A stretch of 34,217 bases of DNA from positions 1 to 34,217 of the forward strand of contig NZ_JAHLOD010000035.1 of assembly GCF_018917145.1 (NCBI RefSeq). Reading direction: 5' to 3'. The notes under the pieces are model-generated. The model made no database searches, was not told the origin of the DNA, and was given only the letters and a program-made list of their open reading frames with translations. This document shows, piece after piece, positions 25,506-34,204 of the stretch. The position numbers were made by a program, and so were the translations under genes. The first letter of the stretch is position 1. Each line of letters starts with the position of its first letter. The DNA comes from Clostridium bornimense. GTDB lineage: Bacteria > Bacillota > Clostridia > Clostridiales > Clostridiaceae.

Positions 25506-26095
25506 CTGTATTTTCTATTCCTTGGAAGTTGACGATATTTAAAGCAATGTCTAGGCTCTGAGCGTCCCATAGAAGCTAGTTCAAGATTTATGGCATTAAG
25601 TTCAATATAAGCATTATTAAAATAATAGAAGTTAGGATCATTTTCAAGAATTGATATAACAAAAATAATATAAAATACTCTAGGTGTTATACTAATTTGA
25701 TAATTGAAAAAAGGAGTTATTGCATCTAGACTTGATATTATAAATGTAACATAAGGCAATCCAGCTAAGCTATATTGTACATTTGAATAAAAGTATCCAT
25801 GAATTATTTTATCGAGACTTTCATCTTCGTGAAGTTTGAGGTGAGGATTTAGCTGCGCTTCTGCTATATCTAAGTCATTTAATATTAAAGCAAGATAAAG
25901 ATTTTTTAAGCTTATTTGCATTCTTAAGTAAAGTATGTTCGATCCAACTATGGCATTGTCATCATTTAATGGATTTATAGCAAGGAAGCAAAATAATCTA
26001 TTTTGATTTAAAAAGACTATTTCATCATCATTGACAATGGTATCGTTGTTGGTGTTATCTTCAAATATAGGAGGAGTTAGTTTAATAAAAGCCAT
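25487..26095 (-). CDS. Hypothetical protein with basic C-terminal tail
   Basis: This 202-residue protein I do not recognise. It begins MAFIKLTPPIFEDNTNND and has a mixed alpha/beta-looking core with many Leu, Ile, Asn and Phe residues. It ends in a strongly basic tail (FKYRQLPRNRKYRRNKPR). There is no signal peptide or clear membrane helix. GGAGGT five bases before the ATG on the minus strand makes expression likely. Codon and base use match the neighbours. The basic tail could bind nucleic acid or an anionic surface; this is only a guess. Confidence 0.6.
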   Translation of the reverse strand: MAFIKLTPPIFEDNTNNDTIVNDDEIVFLNQNRLFCFLAINPLNDDNAIVGSNILYLRMQISLKNLYLALILNDLDIAEAQLNPHLKLHEDESLDKIIHGYFYSNVQYSLAGLPYVTFIISSLDAITPFFNYQISITPRVFYIIFVISILENDPNFYYFNNAYIELNAINLELASMGRSEPRHCFKYRQLPRNRKYRRNKPR

Positions 26096-26159
26096 TAGTA
26101 CCTCCAGAGAGATAATAGTGATTCATAATTATATTATGTAGGTGAGGGGAAGGATGTCA

Positions 26160-26270
26160 CTATTGGAATCAGGGCACAGATGCGAGGCAAGGCACAAGTA
26201 TGAGGACACAAGTCACAGGTATAGATCAGTGCACAATTGTCAGTTCACAGTGCACTGAAAATGTGAATTG
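26160..26270. repeat. Decayed dispersed repeat upstream of topB
   Basis: This stretch is richer in G and C than its flanks and contains CAAGGCACAAGTAT (26188-26201), a 14-base word also at 34071-34084. It also holds CAGTGCA (26227-26233) pairing with TGCACTG (26251-26257), and several GGCACA and CACAAG fragments. No ORF or terminator is visible. The rest of the gap to 26391 is AT-rich, with a possible TATAAT near 26296, and presumably holds the topB promoter. Confidence 0.5.
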
Positions 26271-26391
26271 ATTATATATTACAAAGAAAAACGTTGTATA
26301 ATTATAAGTAGTTTATTATTTATAAAAATAATTAGAATTAATTTATTATATGAAATATTAAATATTATAGTATTTAAGATAAGGAGATAAA

Positions 26392-28563
26392 ATGAGTAAG
26401 ACATTAGTATTAGCTGAAAAACCATCGGTTGGAAGAGATTTAGCAAGAGTTTTAAAATGCAATCAGAATAAGGGGTCATATATTGAAGGAAGTAAGTATG
26501 TTGTAACATGGGCAATGGGACATTTAGTAGGTCTTTTAGATCCAGAAGGTTATGATGATAAATATAAGCAATGGAAGATGGAAACATTACCAATGCTGCC
26601 TAAGTATATGAAGCTTACTGTTTTAAAGAAAACAGGTAAACAATATAATGAGGTAAAAAAACAACTTTTAAGAAAAGATGTATCAGATATAGTAATAGCA
26701 ACAGACTCAGGAAGAGAAGGGGAGTTAGTAGCTCGTTGGATTTTAGAGAAGTCTGGAGTTAAGAAACCTTGTAAAAGATTATGGATTTCATCTCAAACTA
26801 ATAAGGCAATTTTAGATGGGTTTAAAAATTTAAAAGATGCTAAGGAATATGATAATCTTTATAAGGCAGCTGTATGTAGAGCTGAAGCTGACTGGTTAGT
26901 AGGGCTTAACGTAACGAGAGCATTAACTTGTAAATATAATGCTCAACTTAGTGCAGGAAGAGTTCAGTCACCAACTCTTGCTATGATTGTAAATAGAGAA
27001 GAAGAAATAAGAAACTTTAAGCCTGTAGATTATTGGTGCTTAAATGCTAAGAGTAGAGGTTTTACTTTAAATTGGATTAATTCAAAAGGAAATACATCAA
27101 TTTTCAAGGAAGAAGATGCCGATACTATAGTTAATAAGTGTAAGGGACAAAATGGTGAAGTTGTAGATGTTAAGAAGACTACTAAGAAAAAATTCTCCCC
27201 AGCTCTTTATGATTTAACAGAACTTCAAAGGGATGCTAATAAAATATGGGGATATTCAGCAAAGCAAACTTTGAGTATAATGCAAAGATTATATGAAAAT
27301 CATAAGATTTTAACGTATCCAAGAACAGATTCAAGATATGTAACTACTGATATTGTGGCTACTATTCCTGAAAGACTTAAGTCAGTATCTTTTGGAGAAT
27401 ATAGAAAGGCAGCAGAACAGCTTTTAAGAACAGGGGTTAAGGCTAATAAGAACTATGTAGATAATACAAAGGTTTCAGATCACCATGCTATAATTCCAAC
27501 GGAAGAAAAGGTGAATCTAGCCAACCTTAGCACTGAAGAAAGACATATTTATGATCTTGTAGTTAAGAGATTTTTAAGTGTATTATTACCTCCTTATGAA
27601 TATGAGCAAACAAGTGTTACTGTTAATATTGCAGGAGAAACCTTTACTGCTAAGGGTAATATAACAAAGAGCAAGGGATGGAAGGCACTTTATGATAATT
27701 TCAATGATGATGAAGATTCTCAAGAGCTTCCAGAACTAAAAAGAGGCGATAAATTAACAATAGCTTCAGTTAATAAAGTGAAGAAACAAACAACACCACC
27801 GTCAAGATTTAACGAAGCAACATTATTATCAGCAATGGAAAATCCACAAAAATACGTAAATATGGGTAAAGATGCAGCTAAGACATTAAATGAAACCGGG
27901 GGTCTTGGAACAGTTGCCACAAGAGCTGATATTATAGAAAAGTTATTTAACTCTTTTGTTATTGAAAAGAAAGGTAAGGAAATTTACCCTACATCAAAGG
28001 GAAAACAACTTATAGATTTAGTGCCAGAAGATTTAAAATCACCATTATTAACAGCAAAGTGGGAAAGTCAACTTGATAATATAGCAAAAGGAAAAGCTAA
28101 TGATAAGAAATTTATCGGTGATATGAAAAACTATGCAACAAAGCTTGTTGAAGATGTTAAAGGAGTAACAGCTAAGTTCCATCATGATAATGCAACAGGA
28201 ACTAAGTGTCCTAACTGTGGCAAGTATCTATTAGAGGTTAAGGGCAAGAATGGAAGAATGCTTGTATGTCAGGATAGAGAGTGTGGTTATAGAGAAAATA
28301 TAGCGAGATTTACCAATGCAAGATGTCCTGAATGTCATAAGAAGCTTGAACTTAGAGGCCAAGGCGAAGGTAAGATTTATGTTTGTGTAGGTAATAATTG
28401 CAACTTTAGAGAAAAGGCTTCTGCCTTTGAAAAGAGATTTGATAAGAAAGGCAAAGTTGATAAGAAAGAAGTAAATAGAATTATGAAGAAGTTGCAGAAG
28501 GAAGCAGAGCAACAAGCAGCGGAGGATAATCCATTTGCAGCGTTATTAAAAGATTTTAAATAA
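26392..28563 (+). CDS. topB: DNA topoisomerase III (type IA)
   Basis: This 723-residue type IA topoisomerase unlinks single-stranded or catenated DNA during replication and recombination. The Toprim domain starts at residue 1 (LVLAEKPSVGRDLARVL, catalytic Glu in AEKP) and includes ATDSGREGEL near 102-111. The active-site Tyr is in LTYPRTDSRY near 306. A C-terminal extension carries two zinc ribbons, one with CPNCGKYL and CQDRECGY near 605-635, the other with CPECHKKL and CVGNNCNF after it. The length and the AEKPSVG opening match Firmicute TopB rather than TopA. AAGGAG lies seven bases before the ATG. It is a single-gene unit. Confidence 0.93.
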   Translation: MSKTLVLAEKPSVGRDLARVLKCNQNKGSYIEGSKYVVTWAMGHLVGLLDPEGYDDKYKQWKMETLPMLPKYMKLTVLKKTGKQYNEVKKQLLRKDVSDIVIATDSGREGELVARWILEKSGVKKPCKRLWISSQTNKAILDGFKNLKDAKEYDNLYKAAVCRAEADWLVGLNVTRALTCKYNAQLSAGRVQSPTLAMIVNREEEIRNFKPVDYWCLNAKSRGFTLNWINSKGNTSIFKEEDADTIVNKCKGQNGEVVDVKKTTKKKFSPALYDLTELQRDANKIWGYSAKQTLSIMQRLYENHKILTYPRTDSRYVTTDIVATIPERLKSVSFGEYRKAAEQLLRTGVKANKNYVDNTKVSDHHAIIPTEEKVNLANLSTEERHIYDLVVKRFLSVLLPPYEYEQTSVTVNIAGETFTAKGNITKSKGWKALYDNFNDDEDSQELPELKRGDKLTIASVNKVKKQTTPPSRFNEATLLSAMENPQKYVNMGKDAAKTLNETGGLGTVATRADIIEKLFNSFVIEKKGKEIYPTSKGKQLIDLVPEDLKSPLLTAKWESQLDNIAKGKANDKKFIGDMKNYATKLVEDVKGVTAKFHHDNATGTKCPNCGKYLLEVKGKNGRMLVCQDRECGYRENIARFTNARCPECHKKLELRGQGEGKIYVCVGNNCNFREKASAFEKRFDKKGKVDKKEVNRIMKKLQKEAEQQAAEDNPFAALLKDFK

Positions 28564-28763
28564 AACATGGCTTTTTTATTTATTTGCTAAATGTGGTAAA
28601 ATGTCCCGTAAGGTGATTTACCTTAACTATAATATAATGATAAAATAGAATTTGAGATAGAGAAATATTAAATATATCATAAATTTTATATGGTAAGAAA
28701 AGGATATACATTCTAAATGAAGTTTATTTAGATAAATATAAATCATATTCATTAAGTTACTAC

Positions 28764-28825
28764 ATTCACAATTTAAGAAATTCCGCAGGAATTTCCTCCA
28801 CAATTGCGAATTGTGAACTGTGAAT
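28764..28825. repeat. Palindromic intergenic repeat element
   Basis: It contains nested inverted repeats. ATTCACA (28764-28770) pairs with TGTGAAT (28819-28825), GAAATTCC-GCA-GGAATTTC spans 28777-28795, and CACAATT-GCG-AATTGTG spans 28799-28815. The 10-base word ATTCACAATT and the GCGAATT...ATTGTG part also occur in the gap at 20241-20336. It lies just upstream of the aminotransferase ribosome binding site and would fold in its leader. The rest of the 28564-28846 gap is AT-rich without a gene; a small AAGGT/ACCTT hairpin lies near 28612-28625. Confidence 0.6.
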
Positions 28826-28846
28826 TATAAATAAGGGGGCTATTAT

Positions 28847-30037
28847 ATGTTTTCAGAGGAAATACTTAAATTAGGAACAAAAAAATCCACAATTAGAGAG
28901 ATATTTGAATATGGAAAAAAGAGAGCAGCTGTTGTTGGAAAGGAAAATATTTTTGATTTCAGTATAGGAAATCCTAATGTACCAGCACCAGAATGTGTAA
29001 AAGAAGCTATTTTAGATATAGTGAATAATGAAGATCCTACATTAATTCATGGTTATACAAGTGCTCAAGGTGATGATAAAGTAAGAGAATCTATTGCAAA
29101 ATCTTTAAATGATAGATTTAATACAAGTTTTACAAAAGATAATTTATATATGACTGTAGGTGCTGCAGCATCTATAAGTATATGTCTTAAGGCATTAACT
29201 AATGTTGGTAATGAGTATATAACTTTTGCACCATATTTTCCTGAATATAAGTGTTTTGTAGAGGGAGCAGGAGGAAAATTAAATGTAGTACCTGCTGATA
29301 TAAAAACTTTTCAAATTAATTTTGAGGAATTTGAAAAGTTAATTAATGAAAATACAAAAGCAGTAATAGTAAATTCACCTAATAATCCATCAGGTGTTGT
29401 GTATTCTGAAGATACAATAAATAAGCTATCAAAAATATTAGGAGAAAAGTCAAAAGAGTATAATCATCCTATTTATTTAATTGCAGATGAACCTTATAGA
29501 GAAATTGCTTATGATGGAGTCAATGTACCATATCTTACAAAGTATTATAATAATACTTTTGTATGCTATTCATATAGTAAGTCATTATCACTTCCAGGTG
29601 AAAGAATTGGTTACATAGTTGTTCCAAGTGAAATGGATGATTTCAATTTAGCTTATGCTGCAATATGTGGCGGTGGAAGAGTTTTAGGTTATGTAAATGC
29701 TCCAAGTTTGTTTCAAAAAGTTGTAGCAAAATGTGCTGATGCTACATCAGATATATCAATATATAAAACTAATAGAAATTTGCTATATGATGGATTAACT
29801 AAGTTAGGATTTAAATGTGTTAAGCCAGAAGGAGCTTTTTATTTATTTCCACAATCATTAGAATCAGATGCAAAAGAGTTTTGTAAAAAGGCAAGAGAAA
29901 AGTATGATTTATTATTAGTGCCGGGGGATGATTTTGGATGCCCAGGACACTTTAGACTTTCTTATTGTGTACAAACAGAACAAATAGAAAGAGCAATGCC
30001 GTTATTTGAAAAGTTAGCAAAAGATTATTTAGAATAA
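28847..30037 (+). CDS. PLP-dependent class I/II aminotransferase
   Basis: This 396-residue fold-type I aminotransferase transfers an amino group between an amino acid and a 2-oxo acid. The PLP-binding Lys is in YSYSKSLSLPGERIG (Lys near 244), the Asn in NSPNNPSGVVY, and the Asp-x-x-Tyr in ADEPYREIAYDG. A C-terminal Arg in FRLSYCVQTE binds the substrate carboxylate. The opening KKSTIREIFEYGKKRAA is typical of aspartate-aminotransferase-like enzymes annotated as pyridoxal phosphate-dependent aminotransferase in clostridia; exact substrate unknown. AGGGGG upstream of the ATG serves as ribosome binding site. The gene stands alone with its own terminator. Confidence 0.9.
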   Translation: MFSEEILKLGTKKSTIREIFEYGKKRAAVVGKENIFDFSIGNPNVPAPECVKEAILDIVNNEDPTLIHGYTSAQGDDKVRESIAKSLNDRFNTSFTKDNLYMTVGAAASISICLKALTNVGNEYITFAPYFPEYKCFVEGAGGKLNVVPADIKTFQINFEEFEKLINENTKAVIVNSPNNPSGVVYSEDTINKLSKILGEKSKEYNHPIYLIADEPYREIAYDGVNVPYLTKYYNNTFVCYSYSKSLSLPGERIGYIVVPSEMDDFNLAYAAICGGGRVLGYVNAPSLFQKVVAKCADATSDISIYKTNRNLLYDGLTKLGFKCVKPEGAFYLFPQSLESDAKEFCKKAREKYDLLLVPGDDFGCPGHFRLSYCVQTEQIERAMPLFEKLAKDYLE

Positions 30038-30048
30038 GTAAAATAAAA

Positions 30049-30093
30049 ATGGCTTTCGCAATAGCAAATATAAGTTTATTGCGAGGCCATTAT
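30049..30093. terminator. Bidirectional terminator between aminotransferase and phosphatase genes
   Basis: ATGGC (30049-30053) and CGCAATA pair with TATTGCG and GCCAT (30086-30090) around a short internal mismatch. The flanks are A-rich on the left and TTATAT on the right. Its position between two convergent stops supports a shared role. Confidence 0.7.
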
Positions 30094-30100
30094 ATCTAAA

Positions 30101-30976
30101 TTATTGCCATGGGGATAAAAATAAGTCTTTAGAAGCTTTACAGTAGTTGTAAAAACTAGTAAAGAACTCTGTATGATTTTTATCATAGAAAATTCTAGAA
30201 TCTTTTTCATCTAGTTTAGCTAGGGCTATTTGTCTATTAATAATAGCTTCCATAGGTATATCATTATAATTTTTCATCATATCATATAAAATCATAAATG
30301 TAGTAGTTCGTCCTATCCCTTCTTTGCAATGAAAATGAAGATGAGTATTTTTAGGTTGATTTTTTACAAATGTTATAAATTTATTTACTTCATCTTTATT
30401 TGGTAGCGTGGAGTCTGTAACAGCTATTCTAAGATATCCTATTGAATTTTTTGATATAACAAGAGATTCATTTTCTACAGATTTCACAATTATAGGATTC
30501 TTTTCATCGTTATAAAATGTTAAAAATTTATCTAATTCTATAGTATTTAAATCTTCTATTTCTTTTAATAGTACTTCTTCAGATGATAAACCTAAATTGG
30601 CGTTATTTTTCTCATTTTTAAAGCTTATTGACATTTCATTAACAAATCCATGAGATTCTTGTCTAAGGTCAATATCTATTATTGGTAAATTTGTATTAAT
30701 GCTTTTTATAAGTAGTGGAAGGTTTGCTTTAGAAAATTGACTGCTGCCGGATATATTTAAGTTTTCCATGCCTTTTGTATTTATTGAATGTGACACATTT
30801 ATATTATTTGTACTACGAAAATTTTTAGGAATTTCAGTGTAGTGTAATGTATCTAAGACAATATGTATATCAGAAGAAGGAGATTTTCCGTTAACTAATA
30901 AATTAGATAGTACCAAAGAAAATATTACACATATAATAAGTGCTTTTGTAAAGTTAAAATGTATTTTCTTAGTCAT
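30101..30976 (-). CDS. Secreted phytase-like cysteine phosphatase
   Basis: This 291-residue protein has an N-terminal signal segment (residues 9-29) and a protein-tyrosine-phosphatase fold. The P-loop is HCKEGIGRTTTF near 213-224. The HCxxGxGRT pattern is that of cysteine phytases such as Selenomonas PhyA, which remove phosphates from inositol hexakisphosphate outside the cell. The upstream YLRIAVTDSTLP corresponds to the general-acid loop with Asp. A central region (IIDIDLRQESHGFVNEM) matches the DLR-x-E-SHGF pattern of this family. The length is close to other bacterial cysteine phytases. GAGGTGATATA before the ATG on the minus strand sets the start. The protein may be lipid- or membrane-tethered, since no clear cleavage site is seen. 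Confidence 0.82.
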   Translation of the reverse strand: MTKKIHFNFTKALIICVIFSLVLSNLLVNGKSPSSDIHIVLDTLHYTEIPKNFRSTNNINVSHSINTKGMENLNISGSSQFSKANLPLLIKSINTNLPIIDIDLRQESHGFVNEMSISFKNEKNNANLGLSSEEVLLKEIEDLNTIELDKFLTFYNDEKNPIIVKSVENESLVISKNSIGYLRIAVTDSTLPNKDEVNKFITFVKNQPKNTHLHFHCKEGIGRTTTFMILYDMMKNYNDIPMEAIINRQIALAKLDEKDSRIFYDKNHTEFFTSFYNYCKASKDLFLSPWQ

Positions 30977-31073
30977 TATATCACCTCAAGTATATTATGT
31001 TTATTATTCCTTTTTATATGTAGAAAATGATTAAAGTAAAAAAGTGCTTATTCTTCAAGAAATTAATAAATAA

Positions 31074-31107
31074 TTTAAAAAAGTGAAAATTGTGATATAA
31101 TTAACAA
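31074..31107 (+). promoter_or_regulatory. Hydrogenase promoter overlapped by a Rex-like operator
   Basis: An extended -10, TGATATAAT (31093-31101), lies 16 bases after a weak -35, TTTAAA (31074-31079). The 18 bases from 31090 to 31107 (TTGTGATATAATTAACAA) match 12 of 14 defined positions of the clostridial Rex site TTGTTAA-N4-TTAACAA; the right half-site is perfect. Bound Rex would cover the -10. Rex releases DNA when NADH is high, which would induce hydrogen production. Confidence 0.6.
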
Positions 31108-31162
31108 TATAACTTAATATTAATATTTAATGGGAATCTATATTGTTAAACGGGGGAAAAAC

Positions 31163-32887
31163 ATGAGTGTAATTACTATTAATGGAAAAGAAATTCAATT
31201 TAGTGGTGAACCAACAATATTAGAGGTTGCTACTAAAAACAACATTGATATTTCTACATTATGTTTTTTAGAGGAATGTAGTGATATTGGGACTTGTGGA
31301 GTATGCGTTGTAGAAGTAAAGGGAAGGGATCAATTATTTAAAGCGTGTGTTACAAAGGCAATAGATGGGATGATTGTCGAGACTAGAACACCAAAAGTCG
31401 AGGAAGAAATAAAAGCTAGACTTTCAGAGATATTAGATAAACATAGCTTCAAATGTGGTCCATGCAAAAGAAGAGAAAATTGTGAGTTACTAAAGCTTGT
31501 AATTAAACATAGGGCAAGGGCATCTAAACCTTTTATAGTTAAGGAACCACAGAAATATATCGATGATAGAAGTAAATCTATTGTTATAGATAGAAGTAAA
31601 TGCGTTAAATGTGGAAGATGTGTAGAAACCTGTAAAAATAAAACAAGTACAAAAAATATAAGTTTTCAAACTAAAGATAATGAGTATGTTATAGGACCAG
31701 AAGGGTTTCAATGTTTCGATGATACAAAATGTTTATTATGTGGACAATGTGTTGTTGCATGTCCTGTAGATGCGTTATATGAAAAGTCACATTTAGAGAG
31801 AGTAAAAGAAGCTTTAGAAGATTCTAGAAAACATGTAATCGTAGCCATGGCACCATCTATAAGAACTTCTATGGGGGAAATGTTTAAGATGGGATATGGT
31901 GTAGACGTTACAGGAAAATTATATACGGCATTAAGACTTTTAGGTTTTGATAAAGTATTTGATATAAATTTTGGTGCAGATTTAACAGTAGTTGAAGAAG
32001 CAACGGAATTTGTAGATAGAATAAAAAATGATGGGAAGTTTCCGATGTTTACATCTTGTTGTTCTTCATGGGTAAGACTTGTAGAGAATTATTATCCAGA
32101 ATTAATAGATAATCTTTCAACTACTAAGTCTCCACAACAAATTTTTGGAACAGTTAGTAAAACATATTATCCAAAAGTAGAAGGACTAGATCCTAATGAT
32201 GTATTTACTGTTACTATAATGCCTTGTACTGCTAAGAAGTACGAAGCTGACAGAGAAGAAATGAAGAATTATGGAATAAGAAATATAGATGCAGTATTAA
32301 CTACAAGAGAATTAGGAAAAATGATTAAGGATAGTAAAATTGATTTTAAGAGTTTGGAAGATAGTAAGGCAGATGAAGCTATGGGATTATATACTGGTGC
32401 CGGAGCTATATTTGGTGTTACAGGAGGAGTAATGGAAGCTACCCTTAGAACAGCGAAAGATTTATTAGAAGGTAAAAATTTAGAAGATATAGAATATAAA
32501 GATGTTAGAGGATTCAAAGGAATAAAGGAAGCCAAGATAGAGATGGCAGGAGAAGAATATAATGTAGCTGTAATAAATGGAGCAGCTAATCTATTTAAGT
32601 TTATTAATAGTGGTAAGATAAAAGAAAAGCAATATCATTTTATCGAAGTGATGGCATGTCCTGGAGGATGTATTGATGGTGGTGGACAACCATATGCAAC
32701 ATCAATGGATAGGTATAATTTTTCAATAAAAGATTTAAGGTCAGCAGTACTTTACAATCAAGATAAAGATTTACCAAAGAGAAAGGCTCATAAAAATGCA
32801 GCTGTTATAAAAATGTATGAAAATTATATGGGTGAACCAGGAAAAGGGTTAGCTCATGATATATTACATTTTAAATATAGTAAGTAA
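31163..32887 (+). CDS. hydA: [FeFe]-hydrogenase, CpI type
   Basis: This 574-residue protein has exactly the length of Clostridium pasteurianum CpI. It reduces protons to H2 with electrons from ferredoxin. Modules in order: an N-terminal [2Fe-2S] ferredoxin-like domain with its Cys residues in LCFLEECSDIGTCGVC; a His-Cys3 [4Fe-4S] site HSFKCGPCKRRENC; two [4Fe-4S] sites CVKCGRCVETC and CLLCGQCVVACP; and the H-cluster domain. H-cluster motifs are TSCCSSW (297-303), MPCTAKKYE (353-361) and EVMACPGGCIDGGGQP, with Cys300, 355, 499 and 503 in CpI register. The first motif has Ser-Ser where TSCCPGW is usual. The frame opens at an ATG at 31130, but GGGGGAA before ATG 31163 and the length argue for the internal start. 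Confidence 0.95.
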   Translation: MSVITINGKEIQFSGEPTILEVATKNNIDISTLCFLEECSDIGTCGVCVVEVKGRDQLFKACVTKAIDGMIVETRTPKVEEEIKARLSEILDKHSFKCGPCKRRENCELLKLVIKHRARASKPFIVKEPQKYIDDRSKSIVIDRSKCVKCGRCVETCKNKTSTKNISFQTKDNEYVIGPEGFQCFDDTKCLLCGQCVVACPVDALYEKSHLERVKEALEDSRKHVIVAMAPSIRTSMGEMFKMGYGVDVTGKLYTALRLLGFDKVFDINFGADLTVVEEATEFVDRIKNDGKFPMFTSCCSSWVRLVENYYPELIDNLSTTKSPQQIFGTVSKTYYPKVEGLDPNDVFTVTIMPCTAKKYEADREEMKNYGIRNIDAVLTTRELGKMIKDSKIDFKSLEDSKADEAMGLYTGAGAIFGVTGGVMEATLRTAKDLLEGKNLEDIEYKDVRGFKGIKEAKIEMAGEEYNVAVINGAANLFKFINSGKIKEKQYHFIEVMACPGGCIDGGGQPYATSMDRYNFSIKDLRSAVLYNQDKDLPKRKAHKNAAVIKMYENYMGEPGKGLAHDILHFKYSK

Positions 32888-32940
32888 TCGGTAATTAGTG
32901 GTATAATTTTATAAAATATATTTTTTTTGGGGGGCTAGTT

Positions 32941-33999
32941 ATGAGTAAATATTGGAATGATACCGTTAAAAATCTACAGCCATATGTACCAGGGGAACAA
33001 CCAAAAGATATGAAGTATATAAAGTTGAATACTAATGAAAGTCCATACCCACCATCACCAAAAGTGTTGGAGGCAATATCAAAAGGTAATAATGGAACAT
33101 TAAAATTATATCCAGACCCTAATGTAGATGATCTTAGAAAAACAGTGGCTAAATATTATAATATCGATAAAGATGAAGTATTTGTGGGAAATGGATCAGA
33201 TGAAGTATTAGCTTTTTCTTTTATGACGTTTTTTTCTAGCGAGAAAAAAGTATTATTTCCAGATATAACATACAGTTTTTATAAAGTTTATGCTAAATTA
33301 CTAAACTTACAAACAGAGATAATTCCTCTTGATGAAGAGTTTAATATTCCTATAGAAAAGTTATGTAGAAATATTGGAGGGGTTGTATTAGCTAATCCAA
33401 ATGCACCTACTAGTAAAGCAATATCTGTAGATGATATAAAAAAAATATTAGACTCTAATAAAGATAATGTGGTTATAGTAGATGAAGCGTATATTGATTT
33501 TGGGGGAACTTCAGTAGTAAGTTTGATAAAAGATTATGATAATTTATTAGTAGTGCAAACATTATCTAAGTCTAGAGCATTAGCGGGATTAAGAGTAGGA
33601 TTTGCATTTGGTTCAAAAGAATTAATTGAAGGATTAAATAGGTTAAAGAATTCAATTAACTCATATACTATTGATAGAATAGCTATAGAAGGTGCAATAG
33701 CTGCTTTTGAAGATGAAACTTATTTTAAGGAACTGACTTCAAAGATAATAAAAACTAGAGAAGAGACAATAGAAAAGTTAAGGAATATTGGATTTAAAGT
33801 TATGGATTCTAAATCAAACTTTGTATTTGTAAGTCATGAAAAAGTTAATGCAGAGGAATTATTTAAGAGTCTTAGAAAAAATGGGATTTTAGTAAGATAT
33901 TTTAACGAACCTAGAATTAATAATTTTTTAAGAATTACTATAGGAACCGATGAAGAAATGAAAACATTGATAGAAGTGCTTAAGAATATTTTAAATTAG
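32941..33999 (+). CDS. hisC: Histidinol-phosphate aminotransferase
   Basis: This 352-residue PLP enzyme converts imidazole-acetol phosphate and glutamate to histidinol phosphate and 2-oxoglutarate. Typical HisC features are the opening PYVPGEQPK with KLNTNESPYPPSP, the Asn in NPNAPTSKA (usually NPNNPTG), the DEAYIDFGG motif, and the PLP Lys in TLSKSRALAGLRVGF (Lys near 210). Arg residues in FLRITIGT near the end bind the substrate. No other his genes are nearby, so it may be a stand-alone HisC-family enzyme also acting on aromatic amino acids. GGGGGGC before the ATG is the ribosome binding site. The 53-base gap after the hydrogenase contains TATAAT but no clear terminator, so readthrough from hydA is possible. 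Confidence 0.88.
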   Translation: MSKYWNDTVKNLQPYVPGEQPKDMKYIKLNTNESPYPPSPKVLEAISKGNNGTLKLYPDPNVDDLRKTVAKYYNIDKDEVFVGNGSDEVLAFSFMTFFSSEKKVLFPDITYSFYKVYAKLLNLQTEIIPLDEEFNIPIEKLCRNIGGVVLANPNAPTSKAISVDDIKKILDSNKDNVVIVDEAYIDFGGTSVVSLIKDYDNLLVVQTLSKSRALAGLRVGFAFGSKELIEGLNRLKNSINSYTIDRIAIEGAIAAFEDETYFKELTSKIIKTREETIEKLRNIGFKVMDSKSNFVFVSHEKVNAEELFKSLRKNGILVRYFNEPRINNFLRITIGTDEEMKTLIEVLKNILN

Positions 34000-34011
34000 A
34001 ATAAAAATGTG

Positions 34012-34042
34012 CTGCTACACAAAAGAGTGTGGCAGTTTTTTT
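34012..34042 (+). terminator. Terminator of hisC
   Basis: CTGCTACAC (34012-34020) pairs with GTGTGGCAG (34027-34035) with one wobble, and TTTTTTT follows. Confidence 0.88.
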
Positions 34043-34070
34043 AGCAAAATAGAAGTGCAGGATACAGATA

Positions 34071-34117
34071 CAAGGCACAAGTATATATCAGTGAACAGTC
34101 AATGTCGTCAACTTTAG
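34071..34117. repeat. Fragment of dispersed intergenic repeat
   Basis: CAAGGCACAAGTAT at 34071-34084 is identical to 26188-26201, and its first 13 bases also occur at 20222-20234. ATCAGTGAACAGTCAATGTC follows, a diverged version of the CAGTG and CAGTTCACAG words near 26227-26250. It lies directly downstream of the hisC terminator. No ORF is visible. Confidence 0.5.
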
Positions 34118-34149
34118 AAAAAACAAGAGCTAGGAAATATATTCCGGTA

Positions 34150-34196
34150 TATAATAGGATGATCCTTATGATAAAATATCTTTTTATCATAAGGAG
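34150..34196 (+). promoter_or_regulatory. Promoter -10 and Shine-Dalgarno-sequestering hairpin of the last gene
   Basis: TATAAT at 34150-34155 would start transcription near 34162. The 5' end is then a perfect 14-bp hairpin: 34163-34176 with 34182-34195, loop TATCT. Its right arm contains AAGGA of the Shine-Dalgarno AAGGAG (34191-34196). Translation would need the hairpin to open. No good -35 is visible; GGAA-ATATA-TTCC lies at 34133-34145. Confidence 0.5.
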
Positions 34197-34204
34197 ATTT
34201 TTAT

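Noticed and set aside
14216-34140. CRISPR array or insertion sequence from the repeated words
   Set aside because: The repeats are not regularly spaced, have no spacers, and no cas or transposase gene is present in the window.
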